The translations under genes and the position numbers were made by a program. Of a DNA stretch of 64,000 nt, positions 23,101-32,618 are shown one piece after another. How positions within the stretch are numbered: position 1 is the first letter of the stretch; each line of letters starts with the position of its first letter. Below the pieces are notes generated by a model. It ran no database searches and was not told where the DNA came from. It was given only the letters and a program-made list of their open reading frames with translations. Origin of the DNA: Pelodera strongyloides (Eukaryota; Nematoda; Chromadorea; Rhabditida; Rhabditidae). The stretch spans positions 1,446,001 to 1,510,000 of the forward strand of contig JAANDG010000003.1 in the NCBI GenBank assembly GCA_036852015.1, given 5' to 3'.

Positions 23101-26100
23101 AGAAGGAAGATACGTAAGTAAAATATGAAAATAGGAATTTAGGAATAGATAAACTCTTCTCGCTTCATGTGTCGGTTAATACCGTTTGTACGGAAAGGAT
23201 TCCACATCCACACTGTCTTACTTTCTTAGAAAGCTCGAGGTTTCGGCTCAGTCTGTGCAGTTTACGTTTACGTATATAGATGGTTAAGGATGTCCCTCCG
23301 GTTGTTAAAAAGTACCAAACCCTCATACATGTCCATTTAAAGTGTTTTATATGCATACGTTTTTAGCTGGAAACGTATGAAGCCCAAGAACATATGAAAC
23401 CACGTTAAATAAGCGAACCACGAACCAAGCGGAGGATAGAGTTAGAAGAGATCCATAGGCACAAGATTTGTTTATGTCTTTTTTCAAGGTAGCTTACTCG
23501 TTGTTTTTTCTTGCGCGCTCATAACTCTATCGCATTCTTTTACCTGGACGCTGCACACAATGTTTGCGCTCCATTAAGACGCAGGATAGAATTGTTAAAG
23601 CGAAATACCAGCCGGTTTTTGAAACGCATATCAAATATCAGCATTTTTATGCAGTTATTCTAAAAGGGGTCTATTGGGGTCTATTTTTTATTCAAATTTA
23701 TGTTCATTTGCATATGAAGCATAGGAAAGCAGGGAGTACTCGATGCGTTTCAAAAACCGGCCGGTATTTCGCTTTAATCTGTTTCCAATTTAGTTACACT
23801 TTTCACGTTTTTTTAGAATTCGGAATTGGATGGGCGAAGAAGCGTTGGACAGTTGGACTTATCAGCAGGCAGGATCGCATAAGGCCACACACATTCTTCT
23901 ATTGTGTGCCAGATTGCCGAGCATCTTGCCAGCCTAATGCTTAATTATTTGTTGTATCTTGTATCTGAAATTTTTGGCATTTAGTCGCCGCCGTGTGTTA
24001 AATATCCCCTTATTATGTTCTTTAAGAATAATTTAAACTATATTACCTTGTGAACTCTCTGGTCTCGAAATTTGACATGTTTATTAGTGTTCAAGCCCCT
24101 TTTACGTGGTATCCCGACTATAAGGAATAAGCTTTGTTAATTCACTAGCAATCATTTAGTGCGATCTTATGCAACTCTGAGTTTATAGATATTTAATGTG
24201 GATTGCGGATTAGAATTAGATACTTATGCGTGTTTCACTTGTTTGTTGATGGCGTTATGGTGTATTTTTCTTTTGGTTGCTGTTCTAATTTTTGGCCTTA
24301 CGCTCAAATTTTTTACTATTTGTTTTGATTGCAAAACCGGAGGCCGTATTCACCAACACACAGGGAGCCCTCCCTAGGCTCAAGTGCGCTCTGAATCTCC
24401 TGCTCTCGCACTCTCTACTCACTCTTTAGCCTCCTGGGGAGGCCAGGGAGGGTTCCCCGCGTGTTGGTGAATACGGCCTCTGGTAGAGGCATTTAGCGAA
24501 GTGTTGAAGACTTGGACTTCTGCACTGAACGTTGTGTTTTTGTTGTTGTTTTTTTATTGTTTTATCCTATAAAAGAATTCGCACGTCATTTGTTGTCTAT
24601 GAATATGGTTTATTTGTGTGATTTGTTTTATTATTAATTCGTAGTTTATAGCGTGGTTTAATATTCTCTCTTGTCTGCGTCTCCACTGGAAAACTGTCCC
24701 TAGAAACCCCCGCGGAAAAAGCACTATCCCCAGCAAACCCCGAGGTCAGCCGAGGTGTATTTCCCCCAGAAATCCCCGAGGAAGGCGAGAGACAGTGCAT
24801 AAGTGAGAGACACAAAATCCCCAGAAACCCCCGAGGTATGAAAACGCGGGAAAAACGAAATTCAAATTAAAAGTTTCGTATTTTTTTGCATGTCGCAGAA
24901 GTTTATTCTGCTTTCGCTAGAACTATTTTGTATTGTGTTTTGTGGTATATGTTATGTTTGATGTAATCGTGCACGTGTGTTTACTGGTTTGCGTCTATAT
25001 TCTCCTCTTTCCGCCGTTTGTTTTACAACATATCTTATAACTATTAACATCTTTTCATGGTAATGATATTATCGAATATCTAAGAAAACGCCTCATCAAT
25101 ATGAGGCGAATACAATTGGCTGGGCCGATGGATGATGAAGCATTTCCATTCTTGCGGAGCCGGAGACTCCTGTGATTAGGATGTGAGTTTGTTTCTTTTG
25201 CTATTGCTATTCTGGTCGGCGTTTATAGGTATTACGTCGAGCTTGTTACCAGTTATTATCATCTAATCGCAGGTTACCTCTGTTGCCCATTATCGCGGCA
25301 TCATGAGTGCTGCTAACTTCTCACAACGTTCCACGCGTTACGTAAGTCCTCCCTGTGATCATTACGTATTAAAGATATTATGAACGTCGTGCTATCTACT
25401 GACGAAAACAGTTTTATGTATCCTTACAGGTCTCGCCGTCGTGATTCAGGGATTACGTTAGTCCTTCGTACGTTGCAATTTGCCGTGAGCCGTGGTCAGG
25501 ATTTCAACCCAACGATTCTGAGTTCTTGACTGGAGACAAAAGGTATTCTTCACAGTTCATTTTCTGTATTTCGTACATGCATTTATTTTAATCCCGTATC
25601 ATTTCTTGTGAGGGCAAACGAGCAAACTATTCGTTAATATCAGAAGATAGGTGATAGTCGTCGAACCTAGAACCTAATTTTCCCACTATTCTACATTTTA
25701 GGTCCCCACTGTCGCTATAGTGCATTCTTCGAGACGTCTTTGGAAGTGATGACGGTGCGTTTTTTGTTTCATTCTCGTTATTCGTCGCTCAGGCATTTGT
25801 ATTTAAAACACGCAAAGCTTTATTACATTAGTTTTAGAGGAGTTTGGAATGTTTCTCCGCGCTCGCCCCTTCCATGGAACGTCAGTGAGACTGCGCACTT
25901 CCTGCTCGTTGTTGTTGTGAGCAAAGAGTGATGGATGCGGTGTAAGTTCACACCTTTCTTGTTATATCATTTATTTGAGCTTTCTGCCAGATGGACATTT
26001 CCGGTAAGTTAGAAAGGACCTGGAAAAAAGTTCGTTAACGGTCGTGCGTTGAGTTGATACATATCGTTCCAGACCGATTCGACAAATAAGCACAACATAC

Positions 26101-29100
26101 CCATCTCTGTTTACGCTCGAGCGTTTGGAAATGTTTATTCATTATGTGAATACCGCTTTATTCGGACATACATTTATCGACTTAAGCATTTAGAAAGAAG
26201 TGTGGTACGTGGTACGAAGACATATTTACCTATAATACCTTTTTATTCATGTTTTTGCATTTTATTATCTTTTTTAGAGATACGATACGAGCCCTGGAGC
26301 AGGGGCCACCCACCACCACACCAATGAAGTAGAGAACAACTTGCCACCCATGAGAGAATCGTTGGATGCATGTGTATGTTTCAACGTTTCCATGGTTAAA
26401 ACCCGTATTAAGTTCCTTAGGAATATCAACGTCTCGTTGAATATTCGTTTCTATTTCTATTGAATGTAATTGTAGACTACACACTGCAGTCGGCAATTTG
26501 TGCCCAAAACAATGCAGTGTATTTGTGTACATTTCCCCCTCGATTCGTACATTACACCCAACTTATTGTTACCTAACATGATACTTAATACAATACACTT
26601 GAATACATTATATCGTCCAATCTTTTCAGATCGCCGTCTGGTTGTACGCGCGTGCCACTGGGGATGGGGAGTCGGTTTGCCCAACGATACCGGCGAAGTA
26701 TGGTTCGGTGTCCGGACTGCTGATTGTTCTCTCGACACAATTATCATTATCTTTAAGCACTTTCCTACGTTTTGATTGCAATTATAGAGGTAGATTCTCT
26801 TAATAATATAGGTTTTTCTGGTATTTTCCCCGATTCCTCGTCTTATTTATGGCCTCGTTATTCTTTCCACCCCTACTTAGGTTAGGAGAGTGTTCCCTAA
26901 CTCCTCATGTACTGCACTTGCACTTAGTGCTCGAAGGCTCGAACTTCTTAGAATCTTAGTATTTGGTTCAGTAACCCATTTACAATCGCAGTCCCTGTAT
27001 TTCTCAAGTGCTCAGTTCATATATATAGTACAATTCTCAGTTCATATATAGTACAATAGTACTCCTTGTTGTTAACATATCTACACTATTCTTCTTACAC
27101 CCTTACTAATTTGTCCGGTTCCGGTATTAGTTTATTATTAATTTTCGCTTCGATATCTATCCATATGTTACCATTATTCCTGCATGATTAACTAATAATA
27201 GTATCGTCCTTGTCATCTTATACAAAGTTGTAATGCCGCATCTTTTCTCCTGTGAACCCCTCATATATAGCGGACAAGTATAGTGTTCTCGTTTTATTGT
27301 TACACGCTTGTTATCTTCTCATGCTAGGCCAATTTGTTTTCTTTCTTGTTGAACTTTTATATAGTAAAAATATTTTCCATTTCTAAATATTTACGGCTAT
27401 GTGTGTTATACAGGAAACAAATACCGGACTGGTAAGTGAAAAGTCTCACCTCGGGGTCTGCACGGGAAAAAACCCCGAGAAATTCCCCAGAAAACCCACC
27501 GCGGGAATATGCTAGGGAAAAAAATCCCGCGAAAGTCCCCAGAAATTCCCGCGCGGGAAAAAGCTAGGGAAAAATTCCCCGCGAAAACCCCCAGAAAGCC
27601 CCACCTCGGGGTTTGCTCGGGAAAAATTCCCCGCGAAAACCCCCAGAAAGCCCCCACCTAGGGGAAGTGCAAAAAAGCGCTCGGGGTTTTCTGGGGGTTT
27701 TTCGCGGGGGTTTCTAGGGAAAGTTTTCCAGTGTCTCCGGCGAGAGGGGATGCTACACTATTTGTAGCAAAACAGCGAAGCGCCTAGCGAAAATTATGCA
27801 ATTGACACATCCGCCATGCAGGTGGACAGGCGGTCCGCCATTATTTTCGCTGGGCGGCCCGCCAAAAACGAACGCAGAGAGTTCAAAGACTGGTCTTCTT
27901 CTGATATTGATTTTTGTTTCAGATGGTGAAAGTATCAAAGACCTTCCAGAAACCGTGCAGGGTTTTGTCGAGCGACATGCGCCGAATTTTCTCGTCAGGG
28001 TAAGCGCTTAATTATTCACTTACCCTTGGTTTACATTTCTTGTTAATATTTTAAACAGTATACTAGCTAGTACTTGTTTTTTTTTGTGAGTATTTTTGGT
28101 ATCAGAATGACTTTGTGGTGCGTACATAGTATGTTTGGTATTTTGTGAACGCGTTTATATACGCGCCTATGTATTTGTGGATTGTGGTGCAAACACGGAC
28201 TACTACCTTTAACATTTAATTTTAACATGGTTTAACATGTTTTGTTTAGATTACGGTGATCAAGGGGCGTGCCGCCATTCCCGAATCTCCAATGCCCAAG
28301 CGAGATGATACGGTTCGTTTTCTTTTTTTGGCTTATTTCTGGGTTCTGATAGTTTTTTGGATGGAATGGAGACATTTTGGAAATAATTGTTTCCAATGAT
28401 TTACTCGCCCTGCCCGTCTTCCCTTCGAGTCTTTGAACTACTGAGGCCATATTCACCACTCAATTCCCCGTCTTTTTCCCTGTGTGTCTCAGCTTTCGAA
28501 TGATATTTTCTGTCTCCAGGGAATATTCCCCGAGGGAAACGGAGTGATGAATATCTCTCCCTCTTATATAAGTTTTCACCGCTAACCTGAACTAAGCAAC
28601 CTTCATTTACGCTATTTATACCCCTGATCTGATGTGTGGATGTTGCACATTAATTTGATCGTGTGTAGGCTGTGTGTACTGTTAGGCGAGTGCCATAAAC
28701 AATCGAGGGTCTGCATCTGCAGGCATGTGGTAAGTGGAGCAAATCTTCATGGTATGATGGTATTAATAGCAACGTATTGTAGGTGATCCGCAGTGATGAC
28801 TGGGGAGACTGCACGATTTGCTTCGAAGACTTGCCCTACGACCCGGTTGGATGTCTTTATTGTCGCCAGATGATAGGATGCAGATTGTACGTTTTCTTCT
28901 TCCTCTCTTTTTTTTGAAGTGGCTTGCGTATTCTGTATCCCCTACTAATGCAAGTGCTTGACTATGCCGTGCTTTTTGATGTATCATCGGCCTTTTGTAC
29001 GGCGCGGTGCGGTTCGCTCTGATTTGCTCTAACTACTTGGTTATCTTGTTATCTATACACCTGAGGCCGTATTCACCACTACATTTACCCGGATAAAATC

Positions 29101-30740
29101 GTTTCCCGGGAAAGTATTTTACCCAAAATGACCATTTTTACCTTTTCCCGGAATTCACCACTTTTTCCCTTTTCCCAAAAAGCGAGCTGGGAAACGGAAA
29201 ATTTTACCCGAGCTTGGCACGGGGAAACCAGAAATTACCCAAGTGTTGTGGTATATTTTCGTCGAAAACATTATTTAACATTATTTCTGTGTTTTATTTG
29301 AATGTTTGACAATAATAACTATCTATTTCTTTAAGCAGCACAAAAAATTAAGATATTTACGTTAGTTTTTTTCTATTCTCTTACATTATAACGATAAGAA
29401 AATATTGTAAGGGATATCTACTAATTAATACATGTTAGAAGGCAAATAATGCGACTTGAGCATTCGACAGACTTCCGAAAGCTTGTCGTACTATGAAAAT
29501 GCACGCGTCCGGCATATATTCTACCCTAAACAAATGGTCTGAGTGTGCTATGGATGGAGTCAATGGACTATTACATTTTTCTCAAATCATTGCAAAGGAA
29601 GATATAGCTTAGGAAGTCTTGTATAAAAAATATAATAGACGTCCCCCATCTCCATAAAAAGGTTTTGCGGCGAGTACTACCAACAACCATCCGTTGTGGT
29701 CTAGTGGTTAGGATTTGTGGCTCTCACCCACAAGGCCGGGGTTCGATTCCCCGCAACGGAAGCCTGTTTTTGCCCTTTATCTTACCGGGAGAATGTCTTT
29801 ACAACCTATCTGTACAACCTTATTAGCAATTTTTCGTTGGGTATTGTCCTTAAATCTCATCTAACGGAAATTGTGTTGATCCGAACTCTAACTATATATT
29901 AATAATTATTGAGCGTGCTTATATTAAGCAACGAAAATGTACAAAATTATTATTACAATGAAAATTAAGCATAAACATATAAAATAATCATATTTTCCTT
30001 GAATTTTCCCCTTGGGTAAAATTCCCCGTTTCCCAAATGGAGTGTGAATTCGGGGAGGGATAAAAAGTTTTCCGGAAAGGGCAAAAATATTTCCCGGGAA
30101 GGATTTTCGTTAGGAAATTGTCCCTGGGTAATTTGTTTTCCCGGGGAATTTTTTCCGTAAGAATGGTGAATACGGCCTCTGGGCGGTGATGTGGTACCAA
30201 AAGTGCGACATAATACTTCTATTATGATTGAGGAAACTCCGCACTTAGCTTCATAGATTTCTGTATAATGTGTCACTTTATTTATTCTTCATTTTTGTAT
30301 TTGTGCTACTGTTGACTGTTGCTTTACTCGACAAAACTGTACGTTGCATATATTTTTCTCATGAATTTTATGTGTGCGTAATAAATTATTATATAAAGAA
30401 GAACGATAACGTACCCAATTTTGCGTGTTTGAGTACGGAATATCGATAACGCATTCTCAATTTTTTAGACAAAAGAGGCAAATTGTAAGCTACTAATCAC
30501 ATAATCTCCGGTTTTTTTTATTTACGCGCGGTGTTTATGCCCTGCAATGACCTGAAATCGTTATCTATGTTATCTTTCAGCTGTGTCAAGCAATGGATCA
30601 GATCTGGCCGAGAGGCTGCTGCTGCCCATCCGAATAACCCGGAAGCGGGTCGAAATCATAGACAGTGTCCCCTATGCAGACACGAGTGGGACTGGGAGCC
30701 CGAGGTGACGAGCATGTTTGTGCTCAGGGGCGGTGCATAG
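17106..30740 (+). CDS. RING-like gene C (571-aa model)
   Basis: Exons: 17106-17226, 17561-17606, 18016-18083, 18677-18755, 18938-19029, 19189-19462, 19708-19820, 20095-20335, 20717-20769, 21029-21093, 21901-21984, 22248-22323, 27923-27999, 28250-28312, 28783-28886, 30581-30740; 1716 nt in one frame. Sixteen exons match B one for one with the same phases. Differences: three 13-residue repeats instead of nine, an extra PA in exon 2, and a longer exon 6. RING Cys fall at 494/497, 508/511, 517/520 and 548/551. The last exon is more diverged from A and B than the rest but keeps every Cys and the EPEVTSMF tail. The gene is 13.6 kb, against 5.7 kb for B, because of transposon insertions in introns; no insertion hits an exon, so it may still be functional. 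The end of exon 20717-20769 is phase-based and could instead run to 20849 (donor GTTTTA). Confidence 0.75.
17637..17799. mobile_element. TTAA-flanked near-perfect palindrome
   Basis: TTAA at 17633-17636 and 17800-17803 bracket 163 bp whose two arms (about 75 bp each) are almost perfect inverted copies, around a short GATTGCCGTGGAC-type centre. Ends are AGCGAAATGCTAGCC and its inverse. The transcript would fold into a long hairpin. Gene B lacks it in the same intron. It shares only the outer AAGCGAAAT with the other TTAA families here. Confidence 0.85.
18100..18452. mobile_element. Insertion in intron 3 of gene C, decayed TTAA-MITE material
   Basis: The corresponding intron of B passes directly from GTATGTATTACAGCG to CTGCATACACGTAG, whereas C carries about 350 extra bases here. 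They include degraded pieces of the TTAA MITE (a TTTTTGAAACGTG stretch twice and TCGATTTTTTATTCTAATT). Exact ends are unclear. Confidence 0.5.
20133..20249 (+). repeat. Three 39-bp coding repeats in gene C
   Basis: Three units (VVQQPIPAAVPAP, then two VVQQPVAAS-type units) occupy the position where gene B has nine. Flanking exon sequence matches B closely on both sides, so the difference is unit copy number. Confidence 0.9.
21291..21736. mobile_element. TTAA MITE (AGGGACAGGCCCATCAA ends), with empty site in gene B
   Basis: Ends AGGGACAGGCCCATCAA and its inverse; TTAA at 21287-21290 and 21737-21740. The same intron of gene B reads CGCCTTAAGTTTTTTTTCACC with a single TTAA (around 13392-13400), the uninterrupted site. 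This proves insertion after the B/C duplication and duplication of TTAA. The interior has no coding gene. The target TTAA seems to be the right end of an older, decayed MITE (GCGTTTCAAGAAACGGCCGG just before it). Confidence 0.9.
23599..23773. mobile_element. TTAA MITE, AAGCGAAATACCGGCCGG family
   Basis: TTAA at 23595-23598 and 23774-23777. Ends AGCGAAATACCAGCCGG and, inverted, AGCGAAATACCGGCCGG, followed inward by TTTTTGAAACGCAT on both sides. Nested in the 5.4-kb element. Confidence 0.85.
24338..24482. mobile_element. Small MITE with GAGGCCGTATTCACCA ends
   Basis: About 145 bp with inverted ends GAGGCCGTATTCACCAACAC; arms continue as CAGGGAGCCCTCCCT versus AGGGAGGGTTCCC. Related copies: 38346-38465, 29062-30181 (longer) and probably 28439-28556. 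No clear target duplication. Confidence 0.75.
24684..27733. mobile_element. 3.05-kb element with CACTGGAAAACT ends, nested
   Basis: Left end CACTGGAAAACTGTCCC followed by TAGAAACCCCCGCG; right end is the inverse (CACTGGAAAACTTTCCC then TAGAAACCCCCGCG). TCTC flanks both sides (24680-24683 and 27734-27737), a candidate 4-bp target duplication. Both subterminal zones (24700-24845, 27440-27710) are packed with CCCCAGAAANCCCC / CCTCGGGG units. Between them are short exon-like stretches with splice-like borders (25086-26000) and an ORF at 26500-26775 (RRLVVRACHWGWGVGLP) that I cannot assign. It lies entirely inside the 5.4-kb element. Confidence 0.6.
28342..28715. mobile_element. Insertion in intron 14 of gene C with a MITE-like core
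   Basis: Relative to gene B, intron 14 of C holds about 370 extra bases. Inside, 28439-28556 starts TGAGGCCATATTCACCACTC and ends near AGTGATGAATATCTC, a decayed member of the GAGGCCGTATTCACCA family. Boundaries are approximate. Confidence 0.45.
29062..30181. mobile_element. 1.1-kb GAGGCCGTATTCACCA element carrying a tRNA gene
   Basis: Inverted ends TGAGGCCGTATTCACCA and AGAGGCCGTATTCACCA; subterminal zones at both ends are rich in TTACCC and TTTCCCGGG units that form further inverted matches. It lies in the last intron of gene C (1.7 kb here, 233 nt in gene B). The interior is AT-rich with no transposase, but holds a complete tRNA-Glu at 29690-29761. Same end family as 24338-24482. Confidence 0.7.
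29690..29761 (+). tRNA. tRNA-Glu (CTC)
   Basis: 72 nt. Acceptor stem TCCGTTG pairs perfectly with CAACGGA; discriminator A. Anticodon stem TGTGG/CCACA with loop CTCTCAC gives anticodon CTC. T arm CGGGG-TTCGATT-CCCCG is perfect. The D arm TCTAGTGGTTAGGA is the usual eukaryotic tRNA-Glu form and supplies box A; GGTTCGATTCC supplies box B. No intron. It lies within an inverted-repeat element in an intron of gene C, same strand. Folding looks intact, so it may be expressed by Pol III. Confidence 0.93.
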
Positions 30741-32618
30741 GTTTAGCATTCTCGGGCCTATGCTCAGGGGGCGGTGCCTAAGTTTAGCATACTGCGATTT
30801 GTCTTGAGAGGAGGAGCCTAGGTTTTGCTTACAGTTAGTGTATTTTGTAAGGGTGGAGTGTAGATTTTTGCATACTCTGTATTATTAAATCCCAAATAAT
30901 TATAGACTAGAAAAGGCGCTTGTGTTTTCTTGTGCTAATAATCCGGCCAAGTGTGTTGCACAACTAGGTAGTGGGAAATGCTAGTAAATAATCGCAATTG
31001 GTGGGATTATTAGTGCAGAAGAGTCTCGATTTTTATTATCTTGTGAACGTTTTCCAGCCTTTCTTTGCAGTATTATGTGGCTTGCGCTTAAAGCGAGATA
31101 CCGGCCGGTTTTTGAAACGAGTCGTGGACAAGTGAATTCTTACGGTATTTATGCTAATTTTCTCGAATTCAGCTCGATGTTTTATTCTAATTTATGTTCA
31201 TTTGCATAAGCTGCATAAGAATTGGTCTACTCGATGTGTTTCAATAACCGGCCGTTATTTCTCTTTAACACTTATTAACAGTGTTGAGTGTGTTTTGTTT
31301 ATATATATTTTTTGCCGTGAAAGTGATTATGCCACAGTCCGTTTAGAATATATACTTGTCACATTGGCCACCTCTGGCTTTCACTACTTACGTATTCACT
31401 ACCGGACTCGGGTACCTCGGGTACCGTTCTACTCCATATTATCATCTCATTTAAGCATTAGTTTAATTATAATTTTATTGTGCTTCTTTTCACCCTCACC
31501 AATTACTTGTGCATGTGCATTATGACTTTTTGTGTGTATTATTATGCTTTATCTCACGATCAGCTTTATTTGTCTGGAATCGAAGAGTAGTCCACATCGT
31601 TGACCTTATCAGCACTCTTTTACTCGCACTCTTTTACTCATCTGTGTTTAAGCAAACTGTACTCGCCTTTTTTACTCATGTGTGTTGTCTTGTATTAATT
31701 GAAGGTGGTGGGTTTGTGCGTGGTTTCTGAAACTTTACTCCCATATATGAAATGATAATTTGCATTTATCATACAGTAGTTGTCCGAGATTCGTTTCACA
31801 AGCCACTCACGATAACGCTTTAAACGTCTGCATTGTGCTTAATGTTGTTCTGGAACTCTGCTTTCTGAAAGTTACTGTGGGAATAGGAAAGTTTACTGTA
31901 GGAACTCAAACGTGAAGCAGAATGCGGAGTACTAGTACAACTATGTTTACTTGATTCCTTGATTGTGCTCTCTTAGTTATTAATAACCAACACTTGCTTG
32001 TTTATCTATTGTATATTTATGCGTACTCTGTTCTTTTTGAAATCCTCGGACCAATCGTCTTTTACTCATTATTCAGCACCTTATTCATCCACAACTCGAT
32101 ATGTTTTCCGTAATATGCATGATCTTTGAAGAGTTTGCGATTTCTATTTTTACTGGTTCTCAGGTCAATTCAATTTCTCGATCCCGTTGATTCTTTGTCG
32201 GTTGTTTTATGCTTCGCACGGCTTGCCAAGGCGTTCCTGTGTGAATAATTTATTGACTAAAGAATGCTTGTGTTCCTTGTTTCATTTTTCTGTATTATTA
32301 TTAACGGTTTGTGATAGCCGGAAATGCTTTTGTTAGTTCTATTTCTTCTAGTTTTTGTTTTCTATTGTATGTGCCCGAGTATGCGAGCTATGCAAATGTT
32401 CTACCGTAATATTTGCTGTTGACTGGCGGGAAATTTGTGTATTTGAAAATTTTGGACCAGCAGAGTAGGTGGCATGCGATATAATCAGTATTTATGCCAC
32501 TTGTATTGTTTTTGACCCTTTTTTCACTGCTTGACCTTCCACTCTTTTTATCTGGTTTCCGATTTCGTTGCTGTGCTTTATAATTTTTATTTCCAGTGTT
32601 CCGTATTCCTACTAACAA
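30741..32618. other. Spacer between gene C and the gene D exons
   Basis: Diverged version of the A-B and B-C spacers: the post-stop AGCCTAGG phrases, the AAGTGTGTTGCACAACTAGGTAGTGGG stretch and TTTGTGATAGCCGGAAATG near 32308 can all be matched. It contains the TTAA MITE 31092-31264. No gene seen. Confidence 0.55.
31092..31264. mobile_element. TTAA MITE, AAGCGAAATACCGGCCGG family
   Basis: TTAA at 31088-31091 and 31265-31268; inverted ends AGCGAGATACCGGCCGG and AGAGAAATAACGGCCGG, with TTTGAAACG inside both. Interior carries the family's TTTATGCTAATTTTCTCGA phrase. Confidence 0.85.

Larger units (their letters stand above)
22475..27877. mobile_element. 5.4-kb inverted-repeat element in gene C, type unknown
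   Basis: Gene B reads TTTCAGAGTTCAAAG at the homologous spot; C reads TTTCAGAGT before, and AGAGTTCAAAG after, 5403 bp of extra DNA. So AGAGT (22470-22474 and 27878-27882) is a 5-bp target duplication. The ends are imperfect inverted repeats over about 110 bp: GTTCGTCTTAGGCGGGTCGCC at the left and GTTCGTTTTTGGCGGGCCGCC read inward from the right. The left arm holds direct repeats of CCAGCTAAAATATTT at 22500-22580. No transposase or polymerase motif is visible, so it is non-autonomous or decayed. It contains a TTAA MITE (23599-23773), a small MITE (24338-24482) and a second large element (24684-27733). It lies in an intron between exons 22248-22323 and 27923-27999. Confidence 0.75.

Noticed and set aside
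24684..27733. CRISPR-like array from the regular C-rich repeats
   Set aside because: Units vary in length and sequence, occur in both orientations and sit at transposon ends in a eukaryotic genome.
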